Shown here: piece after piece, positions 54,206-64,000 of the stretch
Position numbering within the stretch: position 1 is the stretch's first letter
Layout: each line of letters begins with the position of its first letter
Origin: CALABS01 sp050260775
GTDB taxonomy: Bacteria; Pseudomonadota; Alphaproteobacteria; Rhodospirillales; Magnetospirillaceae
Assembly (NCBI GenBank): GCA_050260775.1
Contig: JBLNCP010000006.1
Location: forward strand, 38,316 to 102,315
Direction of reading: 5' to 3'
Length of the DNA: 64,000 nt
Made by a program: the position numbers and the translations under genes
The notes under the pieces: model-generated
Database searches by the model: none
Told to the model about the DNA's origin: nothing
The model's input: only the letters and a program-made list of their open reading frames with translations

Positions 54206-54230
54206 GGGCGCGGGGCGCTTCCCCGCGCCC
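54206..54230. terminator. Hairpin after asd
   Basis: GGGCGCGGGG pairs perfectly with CCCCGCGCCC across a 5-base loop, eight bases past the asd stop and ahead of the convergent kinase gene. No T-tract follows, so termination strength is uncertain. Confidence 0.6.
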
Positions 54231-54262
54231 CGTCCGACCTAGCGTCACGGCTCCGCCTGCCG

Positions 54263-55918
54263 TCACTGTACGGCGTGACTTTCCAGCAGCCGTTGCACCG
54301 AGCGGCGCAGCTCATCGGGATTGACCGGCTTGTGCAGCAGGGCGTAGCCGCTCGCCTTCACTTCGGCCAGCCGGTCGGGTGAGGTGTCGCCGGTGATGAT
54401 CAGGCCGGGGATCGGGCGCCCGAAGCTCTGCTCGACCGTCCGGATGGCCTGGACGCCGGTGGTGTTGGCGCGCAGGCGGTAATCGGCCAGGATGGCGTCC
54501 GGCGCCTGACCATGCAGGCGGGGCAACGCCTGGTCGATGGATTCCGCGGTGACGACGTCGAAGCCCCAGGTGTTGAGGGTCACCTGCAACGCCTCCAGGA
54601 CCATGCGCTCGTCATCGATGACCAGTACCCGCCCGGAAGCATCCTCCCCCTCCGCCACCGTCGCCGCCGTGTCGGCGGCAGGCACGGTGACGTCAAGCTC
54701 GACGTAGAAGCGCGATCCCTTGCCGGGACGCGACACCACCCCGACCTCATGGCCGAGCAGGCGGCCCAGGCGGCGGGCCACCGTCAATCCCAGGCCCAAT
54801 CCCTTGGCCCGGTCGCGCTCGGGATTTCCCAGCTGCACGAACTCGTCGAAGATGGATTCGGCGTGCTCGGGGGGCACGCCGATGCCGGTGTCGACCACCT
54901 CGATGCGCATCCGTCCGCCGCGCATCCGGCACGCCAGCAGGATCCCGCCCGTGTCGGTGTAGCGAAGCGCGTTCTCGATGAGATTGCCGAGGACCCGTTC
55001 CAGCAGCGCCGGATCGGTCAGCACCGTGGCCGGGCACGGGCGGGCGCGCATCACCAGGTTCTTGGCGCGGGCGCGGGGCTGGAACTTCTGCATCAGCCGG
55101 GTGAGGAGCGGGGCGACGGCGGTGGGCATGGGCCGCCCGATCACCAGCCCGGCGTCGATGCGGGCGACGTCGAGCAGGTCGTCCATGATGCCGCGCAGGG
55201 CGTTGGCCGCGGCGAGCGCCGACTGAACCGAGGCCAGCGCCGGGTGCGCCTTCAGCTTTTGGCGCAACAGGCCGAGCGACAGCAGCAGCGACTGCATCGG
55301 CTGGCGCATGTCGTGGTTGGCGGCGGCCAGGAAGCGCGACCGCGCCCGGTTGGCCTTCTCGGCATCGGTCAGCGCCTGCCGGAGCTCGGATTCCACGCGC
55401 ATGCGCTGGTCGCCCTCGGACTTCACCGCCTCCCGGGCGACCCGCATTTCCAGTTCTTCCATCACCATCCGGGCCAGGATGCTGAGGAAGCGGCGGTCGT
55501 CGCCGTCCAGATCGGCGCGCGGCCGGGGATCGAGCACCGCGACGGTGCCGAGGTTGACGCCGTCCGCGGTCCGCAGCGGCGCCCCGGCGTAGAAGCGCAG
55601 CTTCGGCTCGCCGGTCACCAGGGGGAAATGGCGGAAGCGCGGGTCCGCCATGGCGTCAGGCACCACCATCACGTCGTCCTGGTTGATGGTGTGGTTGCAG
55701 AAGACCTCGGCGCGGCTCAAATGCTTGATGTCGGTGCCGACCGCCGCGGTGAACCACTCCCGGCTCTCGTCGATGAATCCGACCGTGCCGATGGCAGTGC
55801 CGAAGTGGTGGGCCGCCAGCCAAGCGATATGGTTGAACAGCGGCTCGGGTTTCGACTCAAGAACGGAATAATGCTTCAGAAGCTCGATTCGGCGCGCTTC
55901 GTTGAGCGGTCCCTGCAT
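54263..55918 (-). CDS. GAF-domain hybrid histidine kinase
   Basis: The 551-residue cytoplasmic kinase has an N-terminal GAF domain (about 25-155), a coiled coil, a HisKA domain with phospho-acceptor His202 in 'AANHDMRQP', an HATPase domain ('NLIENALRYTDTGG' N box, 'DTGIGVP' G1, 'GLGLGL' G2) and a C-terminal receiver (about 430-550; 'VIDDE', phospho-acceptor Asp479, Lys in 'LLHKPVNP'). The 'AANHDMRQPMQS' H box is of the NahK/FixL-like type used in complex phosphorelays. No response regulator gene adjoins it. Confidence 0.93.
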   Translation of the reverse strand: MQGPLNEARRIELLKHYSVLESKPEPLFNHIAWLAAHHFGTAIGTVGFIDESREWFTAAVGTDIKHLSRAEVFCNHTINQDDVMVVPDAMADPRFRHFPLVTGEPKLRFYAGAPLRTADGVNLGTVAVLDPRPRADLDGDDRRFLSILARMVMEELEMRVAREAVKSEGDQRMRVESELRQALTDAEKANRARSRFLAAANHDMRQPMQSLLLSLGLLRQKLKAHPALASVQSALAAANALRGIMDDLLDVARIDAGLVIGRPMPTAVAPLLTRLMQKFQPRARAKNLVMRARPCPATVLTDPALLERVLGNLIENALRYTDTGGILLACRMRGGRMRIEVVDTGIGVPPEHAESIFDEFVQLGNPERDRAKGLGLGLTVARRLGRLLGHEVGVVSRPGKGSRFYVELDVTVPAADTAATVAEGEDASGRVLVIDDERMVLEALQVTLNTWGFDVVTAESIDQALPRLHGQAPDAILADYRLRANTTGVQAIRTVEQSFGRPIPGLIITGDTSPDRLAEVKASGYALLHKPVNPDELRRSVQRLLESHAVQ

Positions 55919-56094
55919 GTGCGACTTCCAAGGTGGAAGGAAGATTGTGGCAGAAGCGAGGGGAGGGCGGGCCGGCCCGGAGGGAGGGTGCCTGTCGGGG
56001 GTAGGGGAGGCCGTCGCCTTGGGAACGCTTGGGGTGGTAGGGGGCCGACTCTTCTAATCATCGATCCGGCGGGTTATTAGTTTGGGCGTGATCG

Positions 56095-57015
56095 ATGGAG
56101 CCGATGATGCGCCCGCTTCCCACCCTGCGCCAGCTGCGCTACCTGACCGCGCTGGCCGAATATCGCCATTTCGGCCGCGCCGCCGAGGCCTGCCTCGCCA
56201 CCCAGTCCACCCTGTCGGCCGGCCTGCAGGAGCTGGAATCGCTTCTGGGGGTGACGCTGGTCGAACGTACCAAGCGCAAGGTCATGCTCACCCCGCTGGG
56301 CGAGGAGGTGGTGGCCCGCGCGCGGGTGGTGCTGCAGGGGGCCGAGGACATCGCCGAGTTGGCCCACGCCTCGCGCGCTCCCCTGTCGGGCACCGTACGG
56401 CTAGGCGTCATCCCGACGGTGGCGCCGTTCCTGCTGCCCCAGGTGTTGCCGGCCCTGCGCGACACCTATCCCGAGCTGCGGCTGCTGCTGCGCGAGGACC
56501 AGACGGCGCGGGTGCTCGCCCGCTTGGCCGCCGGGGACCTCGACGTGGTGCTGATGGCCCTGCCGTGGCCGGCCGACGACGTGGAGACCCTGGCCCTGTT
56601 CGACGACCCCTTCGTGGTCGCCTGCCCGCCCAATCATCCCCTGGCGGGGCGTGAGACGGTGGCTGCGGCCGATCTTGCCACGGTTCCGCTGCTGCTGCTC
56701 GAGGAGGGCCACTGCCTGCGCGAGCATGCGCTGGCGGCCTGCCGCCTGCCGACGGCCGGCCGGACGGCGGGCCTCGGCGACGGCCTGCTGGCGACCAGCC
56801 TGGCCACCCTGGTCCACATGGTCGCCAACGGCCTGGGCATCACCCTGCTGCCGGAGATGGCGGTGGCCGCCGGCATCCTGGCCGGCACGTCCCTGGTCAC
56901 GCGCCCCCTGGCCGAACCGGCGCACCGCACCATCGGCCTGGTCTGGCGCCGGTCGTCGCCGCGCAAGCAGGAGTTCGCCCTGCTGGGCAAAGCGCTGGCC
57001 GGCCGGCGCGGGTAA
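56095..57015 (+). CDS. oxyR: Peroxide-sensing regulator OxyR
   Basis: The 306-residue LysR-type protein has the N-terminal winged helix ('TLRQLRYLTALAEYRHFGRA', 'QSTLSAGLQELESLLG') and the redox-active pair of OxyR: Cys207 in 'EEGHCLREHALAAC' and Cys216, nine residues apart as in E. coli Cys199/Cys208. Hydrogen peroxide forms a disulfide between them and switches on antioxidant genes. No catalase or peroxiredoxin gene adjoins it in the window. Starts at 56095 or 56107 are possible. Confidence 0.93.
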   Translation: MEPMMRPLPTLRQLRYLTALAEYRHFGRAAEACLATQSTLSAGLQELESLLGVTLVERTKRKVMLTPLGEEVVARARVVLQGAEDIAELAHASRAPLSGTVRLGVIPTVAPFLLPQVLPALRDTYPELRLLLREDQTARVLARLAAGDLDVVLMALPWPADDVETLALFDDPFVVACPPNHPLAGRETVAAADLATVPLLLLEEGHCLREHALAACRLPTAGRTAGLGDGLLATSLATLVHMVANGLGITLLPEMAVAAGILAGTSLVTRPLAEPAHRTIGLVWRRSSPRKQEFALLGKALAGRRG

Positions 57016-57030
57016 GCCGCCCGAAACGAA

Positions 57031-57054
57031 AACGGCCGGGAAAGCCCGGCCGTT
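57031..57054. terminator. Bidirectional terminator between oxyR and greA
   Basis: AACGGCCGGG and CCCGGCCGTT form a 10-bp stem with a 4-base loop between the convergent stops. The stem is flanked by 'CGAA' and 'CG', so short A/T ends serve both strands. Confidence 0.7.
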
Positions 57055-57078
57055 CGCTAATCGATACCGCAGGGGGCG

Positions 57079-57552
57079 TCAGACGAACTTCACGTCGACG
57101 ATCTCGTAGCTCTTCGAGCCGCCCGGGGTGGTGACCTCGACGGTGTCGCCGATGTGCTTGCCGATCAGGGCGCGCGCCAGAGGCGAGTGCACCGACATGC
57201 GGCCGGCCTTGATGTCGGCCTCGTGGGCGCCGACGATGGTGTAGGCCACCTCGTCGTCGGAATCCTCGTCGGCGAGGGTGACGGTGGCGCCGAAGCGCAC
57301 CTGATCGCCCGACAGCTGGCTGGCGTCGATGACCTGGGCGCGGCTGATGATGTCCTCAAGCTCGGCCACCCGGCCTTCGATGAAGCTCTGGCGCTCGCGG
57401 GCGGCGTGGTACTCCGCGTTCTCGGACAGGTCGCCGTGTTCGCGCGCCTCGGCGATCGCCTTGATCACCGCCGGCCGTTCCACCGACTTGAGAATCTTCA
57501 GCTCCTCCTCCAGCTGGGCCAGGCCTGCCGGAGTCATCGGAATCTTTTCCAT
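57079..57552 (-). CDS. greA: Transcription elongation factor GreA
   Basis: The 157-residue protein rescues stalled RNA polymerase by stimulating transcript cleavage. The N-terminal coiled coil carries the acidic tip 'EHGDLSENAEYHAARERQ', and the C-terminal FKBP-like domain ends 'SPLARALIGKHIGDTVEV'. Length is normal. It is downstream of carB on the same strand (69-base gap), an order common in alphaproteobacteria. Confidence 0.97.
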   Translation of the reverse strand: MEKIPMTPAGLAQLEEELKILKSVERPAVIKAIAEAREHGDLSENAEYHAARERQSFIEGRVAELEDIISRAQVIDASQLSGDQVRFGATVTLADEDSDDEVAYTIVGAHEADIKAGRMSVHSPLARALIGKHIGDTVEVTTPGGSKSYEIVDVKFV

Positions 57553-57584
57553 TGCGAGAAACCCCCACGCCGTTCAGACGTTTC

Positions 57585-57611
57585 AGGCCGCGCGAGGGGT
57601 CCACGCGGCCT
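57585..57611. terminator. Weak hairpin between carB and greA
   Basis: AGGCCGCG pairs with CGCGGCCT across an 11-base loop in the gap between carB and greA. No T-tract; may only slow transcription. Confidence 0.35.
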
Positions 57612-57621
57612 GACGTCCCTT

Positions 57622-60873
<3,252 letters not shown>

Positions 60874-60930
60874 CTCAACTCACTCGGCAAGCATCGTGAA
60901 GGGCGGCACTGGTAACGAAATGGCGGGCCC

Positions 60931-62103
60931 TCAGGCGCCCTTTTCGATCATCTCCACGAACCGGTGGAACAGGTAGTGGCTGTCCTGCGGGCCGGGGCTG
61001 GCTTCGGGGTGGTACTGCACGCTGAACACCGGCTTGCCGGCGACGCGGATGCCTTCCACCGACTGGTCGAACAGCGAGCGGTGGGTGACCTCGACGCCCT
61101 CGGGCAGGCTCTTCTCGTCGACCACGAAGCCGTGGTTCTGGCTGGTGATCTCGACCTTGCCGCTGGCGAGGTCCTTGACCGGGTGGTTGGCGCCGCGGTG
61201 GCCGGTGTCCATCTTGTAGGTCTTGGCGCCCAGGGCCAGGCTCAGCATCTGGTGGCCGAGGCAGATCCCGAACAGCGGCGTGCCCGCGTCGAGCACGCCA
61301 CGGATCATCGGCACGGCATATTCGCCGGTGGCCGCCGGGTCGCCGGGGCCGTTGGACAGGAAGACGCCGTCCGGCTGGTGGCGCAGCACGTCCTCGGCGG
61401 TCGCGGTGGCGGGCAGCACCGTCACCTTGCAGCCGGCCGAGGCGAGGCAGCGCAGGATGTTGCGCTTGGCGCCGAAATCGACGGCGACGACGTGGAACTT
61501 GGGGGAGCCTTGCGTGCCGTAGCCCTGGCCCAGGGTCCATTCGGACTGGTCCCAGGAATAGGTCTGGCGGCACGAGACGTCCTTGGCGAGATCCATGCCC
61601 TCGAGGCCCGGCCAGGCGGCGGCCAACTTCCACGCCGCCTGCAGGTCGACGTTGCCGTCGGGGGCGTGCACCACGGCGCCGATCGGGGCGCCCTTGTCGC
61701 GGATGCGGCGGGTCAGCGCGCGGGTATCCACTCCGGCCAGGCCGACCATGCCATACGACTTCATCCACTCGTCCAGATGACGGGTGGCCCGCCAGTTGGC
61801 AGGATCGGTGATGTCGGCGCGCAGGATGCAGCCGCGCGCCGCCGGGGTCACCGTCTCGATGTCCTCCGCGTTGGTGCCGACATTGCCGATGTGGGGGAAG
61901 GTGAAGGTGATGACCTGACCCGCATAGGAGGGGTCGGTCAGCACTTCCTGGTAGCCGGTCATCGACGTGTTGAACACCACCTCGCCGACCGACGCGCCGG
62001 CCGCGCCCACGCCGCGGCCCCACAGCACGGAGCCGTCGGCCAGCACCAGGGCGGCGGTGGCGCCTGGCGGGCGCGGGATGTCGAAGCTCGGCTCCTGGGG
62101 CAT
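60931..62103 (-). CDS. carA: Carbamoyl-phosphate synthase small subunit
   Basis: The 390-residue glutaminase subunit supplies ammonia to CarB. The N-terminal domain starts 'AALVLADGSVLWGRGVGAAG' and the GATase domain has the nucleophile Cys in 'LFGICLGHQ' and His/Glu in 'VQYHPEASPGP'. The start at 62103 (MPQEPSFD) follows GAAGGT; the frame continues to 62175 without a good site. First gene of carAB. Confidence 0.97.
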   Translation of the reverse strand: MPQEPSFDIPRPPGATAALVLADGSVLWGRGVGAAGASVGEVVFNTSMTGYQEVLTDPSYAGQVITFTFPHIGNVGTNAEDIETVTPAARGCILRADITDPANWRATRHLDEWMKSYGMVGLAGVDTRALTRRIRDKGAPIGAVVHAPDGNVDLQAAWKLAAAWPGLEGMDLAKDVSCRQTYSWDQSEWTLGQGYGTQGSPKFHVVAVDFGAKRNILRCLASAGCKVTVLPATATAEDVLRHQPDGVFLSNGPGDPAATGEYAVPMIRGVLDAGTPLFGICLGHQMLSLALGAKTYKMDTGHRGANHPVKDLASGKVEITSQNHGFVVDEKSLPEGVEVTHRSLFDQSVEGIRVAGKPVFSVQYHPEASPGPQDSHYLFHRFVEMIEKGA

Positions 62104-62441
62104 GTCGATACCTTCTAAATGGTGCGCGCCAGGGCGGGGGGACCCGGGCACGGGAATGATGAGGCCGGGCCGCACACGGGCACGAGGACTCGCATCCGTC
62201 AGGTGGCGATGTCCTCCGGCGGGGACCCTGGGGGCCCGGTCAGCGGCAGGTAAATTGCGCGCTGTTTAATGAAAACCCGCCCCCCTGTCAAGCGGAACCG
62301 GGCCGGGCGAAAAACGAATTTTTTCAACTCTCTATCGCAGTGCGGGAGTCTTTGCGTTCGGCCCCGATTTGAGTTAGCCTGACCCCTTTCCAAAAGCCCG
62401 AGCCGGGCCGTCCCGGCCAAACGTTCAGACGGGGAGGCACC
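62104..62441. other. Divergent promoter region of carAB and yqeY-like/dnaG
   Basis: This 338-base gap separates carA (minus) from the GatB/YqeY gene (plus). It contains a 26-codon frame on the minus strand ending just before carA that is rich in Pro and Val but not in Arg or pyrimidine-run signals, so I do not call it a leader. 'AACGAATTTTTTCAAC' near 62310 is AT-rich and may be part of a promoter. GGGGAGG at 62430-62436 serves the yqeY-like gene. Confidence 0.5.
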
Positions 62442-62900
62442 ATGCTGCGCCAGCAGCTCAACGACGCGCTCAAGGCCGCCATGCTGGGTAAAGACGCCCG
62501 TACGGTTTCCACCGTGCGCCTGATCCTGGCCGCCCTCAAGGACCGCGACATCGCCGCCCGCTCGCGCGGCGTCATGGACGGCATCTCCGAGGACGAGATC
62601 CTGTCCATGCTGCAGTCCATGATCAAGCAGCGCCGCGAGAGCATCGCCCTCTACGAGCAGGGCGGCCGCCTCGAGCTCGCCCAGCAGGAGCAGGAAGAGA
62701 TCTCGGTGATCGAGCGCTTCCTGCCGCGCCAGATGTCCGAGGCCGAGACCAATGAGGCGGTGGCCGCCGTCATCGCCGAGACCGGCGCCGGCGGCATCAA
62801 GGACATGGGCCGGGTCATGGCGGTGCTCAAGGAGCGCTTCGCCGGCCAGATGGATTTCACCAAGGCCAGCGCCGCCGCCAAGGCCGCGCTCGGGGGTTGA
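62442..62900 (+). CDS. GatB/YqeY domain protein
   Basis: The 152-residue protein is a stand-alone YqeY domain: 'NDALKAAMLGKDARTVSTVR' at the start, 'RRESIALYEQGGRLELAQQE' and 'MGRVMAVLKERFAGQMDFTK' near the end. Related to the tRNA-binding tail of GatB; role of the free form is not well established. It precedes dnaG, as in many alphaproteobacteria. Confidence 0.93.
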   Translation: MLRQQLNDALKAAMLGKDARTVSTVRLILAALKDRDIAARSRGVMDGISEDEILSMLQSMIKQRRESIALYEQGGRLELAQQEQEEISVIERFLPRQMSEAETNEAVAAVIAETGAGGIKDMGRVMAVLKERFAGQMDFTKASAAAKAALGG

Positions 62901-62976
62901 TCTCCCCCCTGGCGAAATGCGCGCGCACGCCCATATAGGGCCTTCGGCCGCAACGTAACGAAGGGGAAATCCCAGG

Positions 62977-64000
62977 ATGGCGTTTCCGCCCCAGTTCCTG
63001 GACGAGCTTCGCGTCCGCGTGCCACTGGCCGGAGTGGTCGGGCGCCGGGTGAAGCTCGCGCGGAAGGGGCGCGAGCACCAGGGCCTGTGCCCGTTCCACA
63101 ACGAGAAAACGCCCAGCTTCACCGTCAACGAGGACAAGGGCTTCTTCCACTGCTTCGGCTGCGGCGCGCACGGCGACGCCATCGGCTTCGAGATGCGGGC
63201 CGGGCACCTGTCCTTCACCGAGGCGGTGGAGCGGCTGGCCTCCGAGCTGGGCCTCGAGGTTCCCGCCGCCACGCCGGAGGAACGCCGGCAGGAGCAGCGG
63301 CGCGCCTCGCTGCACGATGCCATGGAGGCGGCCTGCGTCTTCTTCGAGCACCAGCTGCTGGGCCCGGCCGGGCGCGAGGGGCTGGCGTACCTCAAGAACC
63401 GCGGCCTCAGTGACGCCACCATCGCCCGCTTCCGCCTGGGCTGGGCGCCGGATTCGCGGGAGGCCCTGAAGGGCGCCCTGATGAGCGACCGCCTGCCCGA
63501 GGCCATGCTGGTCGAGGCCGGCCTGTTGAAGAAGCCCGAGCACGGGGGGGCGAGCTTCGACCTGTTCCGCGGCCGCGTCACCTTCCCCATCACCGACCGC
63601 CGCGGCCGGGTCATCGCCTTCGGCGCGCGCACCATGGGCGACCACCAGCCCAAATACCTCAACTCGCCCGAGACGCCGCTGTTCCACAAGGGCTCGACCC
63701 TGTACGGCCTGGCCCATGCGCGCGAGCAGGCGCGGACGCGCGGCGTGGCGCTGGCGGTCGAGGGCTACATGGACGTCATCGCCCTGCACCAGGCCGGCTT
63801 CGACTATGCCGTGGCGCCCCTGGGCACGGCGCTGACCGAGGAGCAGATCCAGGAGCTGTGGCGCCTGGCCGACGAGCCGATCCTGTCCTTCGACGGCGAT
63901 TCCGCCGGCCAGCGCGCCATGGCCCGCGCCGCCGAGCGCGCGCTGCCCATCCTGGTGCCGGGCAAGTCGCTGCGCTTCGCCGTGCTGCCCCACCCCGAGG
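62977..64000 (+). CDS. dnaG: DNA primase, 3' end outside the window
   Basis: The first 341 codons of DnaG are present. The zinc-binding domain has Cys38, His41, Cys59, Cys62 in 'CPFHNEKTPSF' and 'CFGCGAHGD'. The RNA-polymerase core follows, with 'GRVTFPITDRRGRVIAFGAR' and the Toprim Glu/Gly motif 'AVEGYMDVIALHQAGF' and later 'FDGDSAGQRAM'. Primase lays RNA primers at the replication fork. The gene runs off the right edge; rpoD would be expected next. Confidence 0.97.
   Translation, partial: MAFPPQFLDELRVRVPLAGVVGRRVKLARKGREHQGLCPFHNEKTPSFTVNEDKGFFHCFGCGAHGDAIGFEMRAGHLSFTEAVERLASELGLEVPAATPEERRQEQRRASLHDAMEAACVFFEHQLLGPAGREGLAYLKNRGLSDATIARFRLGWAPDSREALKGALMSDRLPEAMLVEAGLLKKPEHGGASFDLFRGRVTFPITDRRGRVIAFGARTMGDHQPKYLNSPETPLFHKGSTLYGLAHAREQARTRGVALAVEGYMDVIALHQAGFDYAVAPLGTALTEEQIQELWRLADEPILSFDGDSAGQRAMARAAERALPILVPGKSLRFAVLPHPE

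Noticed and set aside
62104..62190. A 26-codon frame just before carA as a leader peptide
   Set aside because: It has only two Arg codons, no run of a regulatory amino acid, and no alternating hairpins or terminator.

Overview
The window is about 64 kb of GC-rich (roughly 68-70%) chromosomal DNA, densely packed with genes on both strands. Protein similarities recalled from family knowledge point to an alphaproteobacterium of the Rhodospirillales, most like the magnetospirilla and their purple non-sulfur relatives. The evidence is a fbcFBC-type petABC operon, an NDUFS6-like zinc-finger protein, DUF2125, DUF3422 and DUF2795 proteins, RluC next to a HAD phosphatase, the GatB/YqeY-dnaG order, several chemoreceptors, and an mtnP/mtnA pair as in Rhodospirillum. 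No search was run, so the genus is an inference. No rRNA, tRNA, CRISPR array, insertion sequence, prophage or plasmid gene was seen. The window looks like core chromosome with a few accessory cassettes.

Layout. 1-8.9 kb: AsmA-like protein (cut by the left edge), HAD phosphatase, a secreted protein, rluC, an acylphosphatase/Tat-exported GH1 glucosidase pair, an antitoxin-like HTH protein, and thiC with a TPP riboswitch. 9.0-10.9 kb: an exosortase-EpsI fusion gene overlapping a 93-residue PEP-CTERM protein made of three 13-residue repeats. 10.9-18.7 kb: glgX, marC-like, a soluble zinc-binding (CZB) chemoreceptor, mtnA, a secreted protein, a Cys-rich miniprotein and mtnP. 18.9-26.6 kb: petABC (cytochrome bc1), trmL, a methyltransferase, a glycosyltransferase, a CZB-GGDEF diguanylate cyclase and an M16 protease. 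26.6-37.7 kb: thrC, cbiX-like, cobA, tetR, an aminotransferase, DUF2125, ChaC-like, a TPR-methyltransferase, an HPF-cold-shock fusion, and actP with its DUF485 partner. 38.3-50.5 kb: tldD, DUF3422, DUF4142, polA, a zinc-finger protein, an ABC ATPase, a lipoprotein hydrolase, a coiled-coil protein, cobT, cobS, a CobC-like phosphatase and rlmJ. 50.7-64 kb: a PAS protein and chemoreceptor pair resembling a split Aer, DUF2795, asd behind an apparent threonine attenuator, a hybrid histidine kinase, oxyR, greA, carB, carA, yqeY-like and dnaG (cut by the right edge).

The two most interesting regions are: (1) 52.94-53.18 kb, where a short leader frame carrying seven Thr codons in ten, followed by mutually exclusive hairpins and an intrinsic terminator, lies ahead of asd and has the geometry of a ribosome-mediated threonine attenuator; and (2) 9.03-10.78 kb, an isolated two-gene exosortase/substrate cassette. 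Further points of interest are a split aerotaxis receptor, two CZB-domain sensors about 9 kb apart, an antitoxin-like protein with no toxin beside it, candidate operators upstream of several genes, and two families of dispersed palindromic repeats in intergenic gaps.
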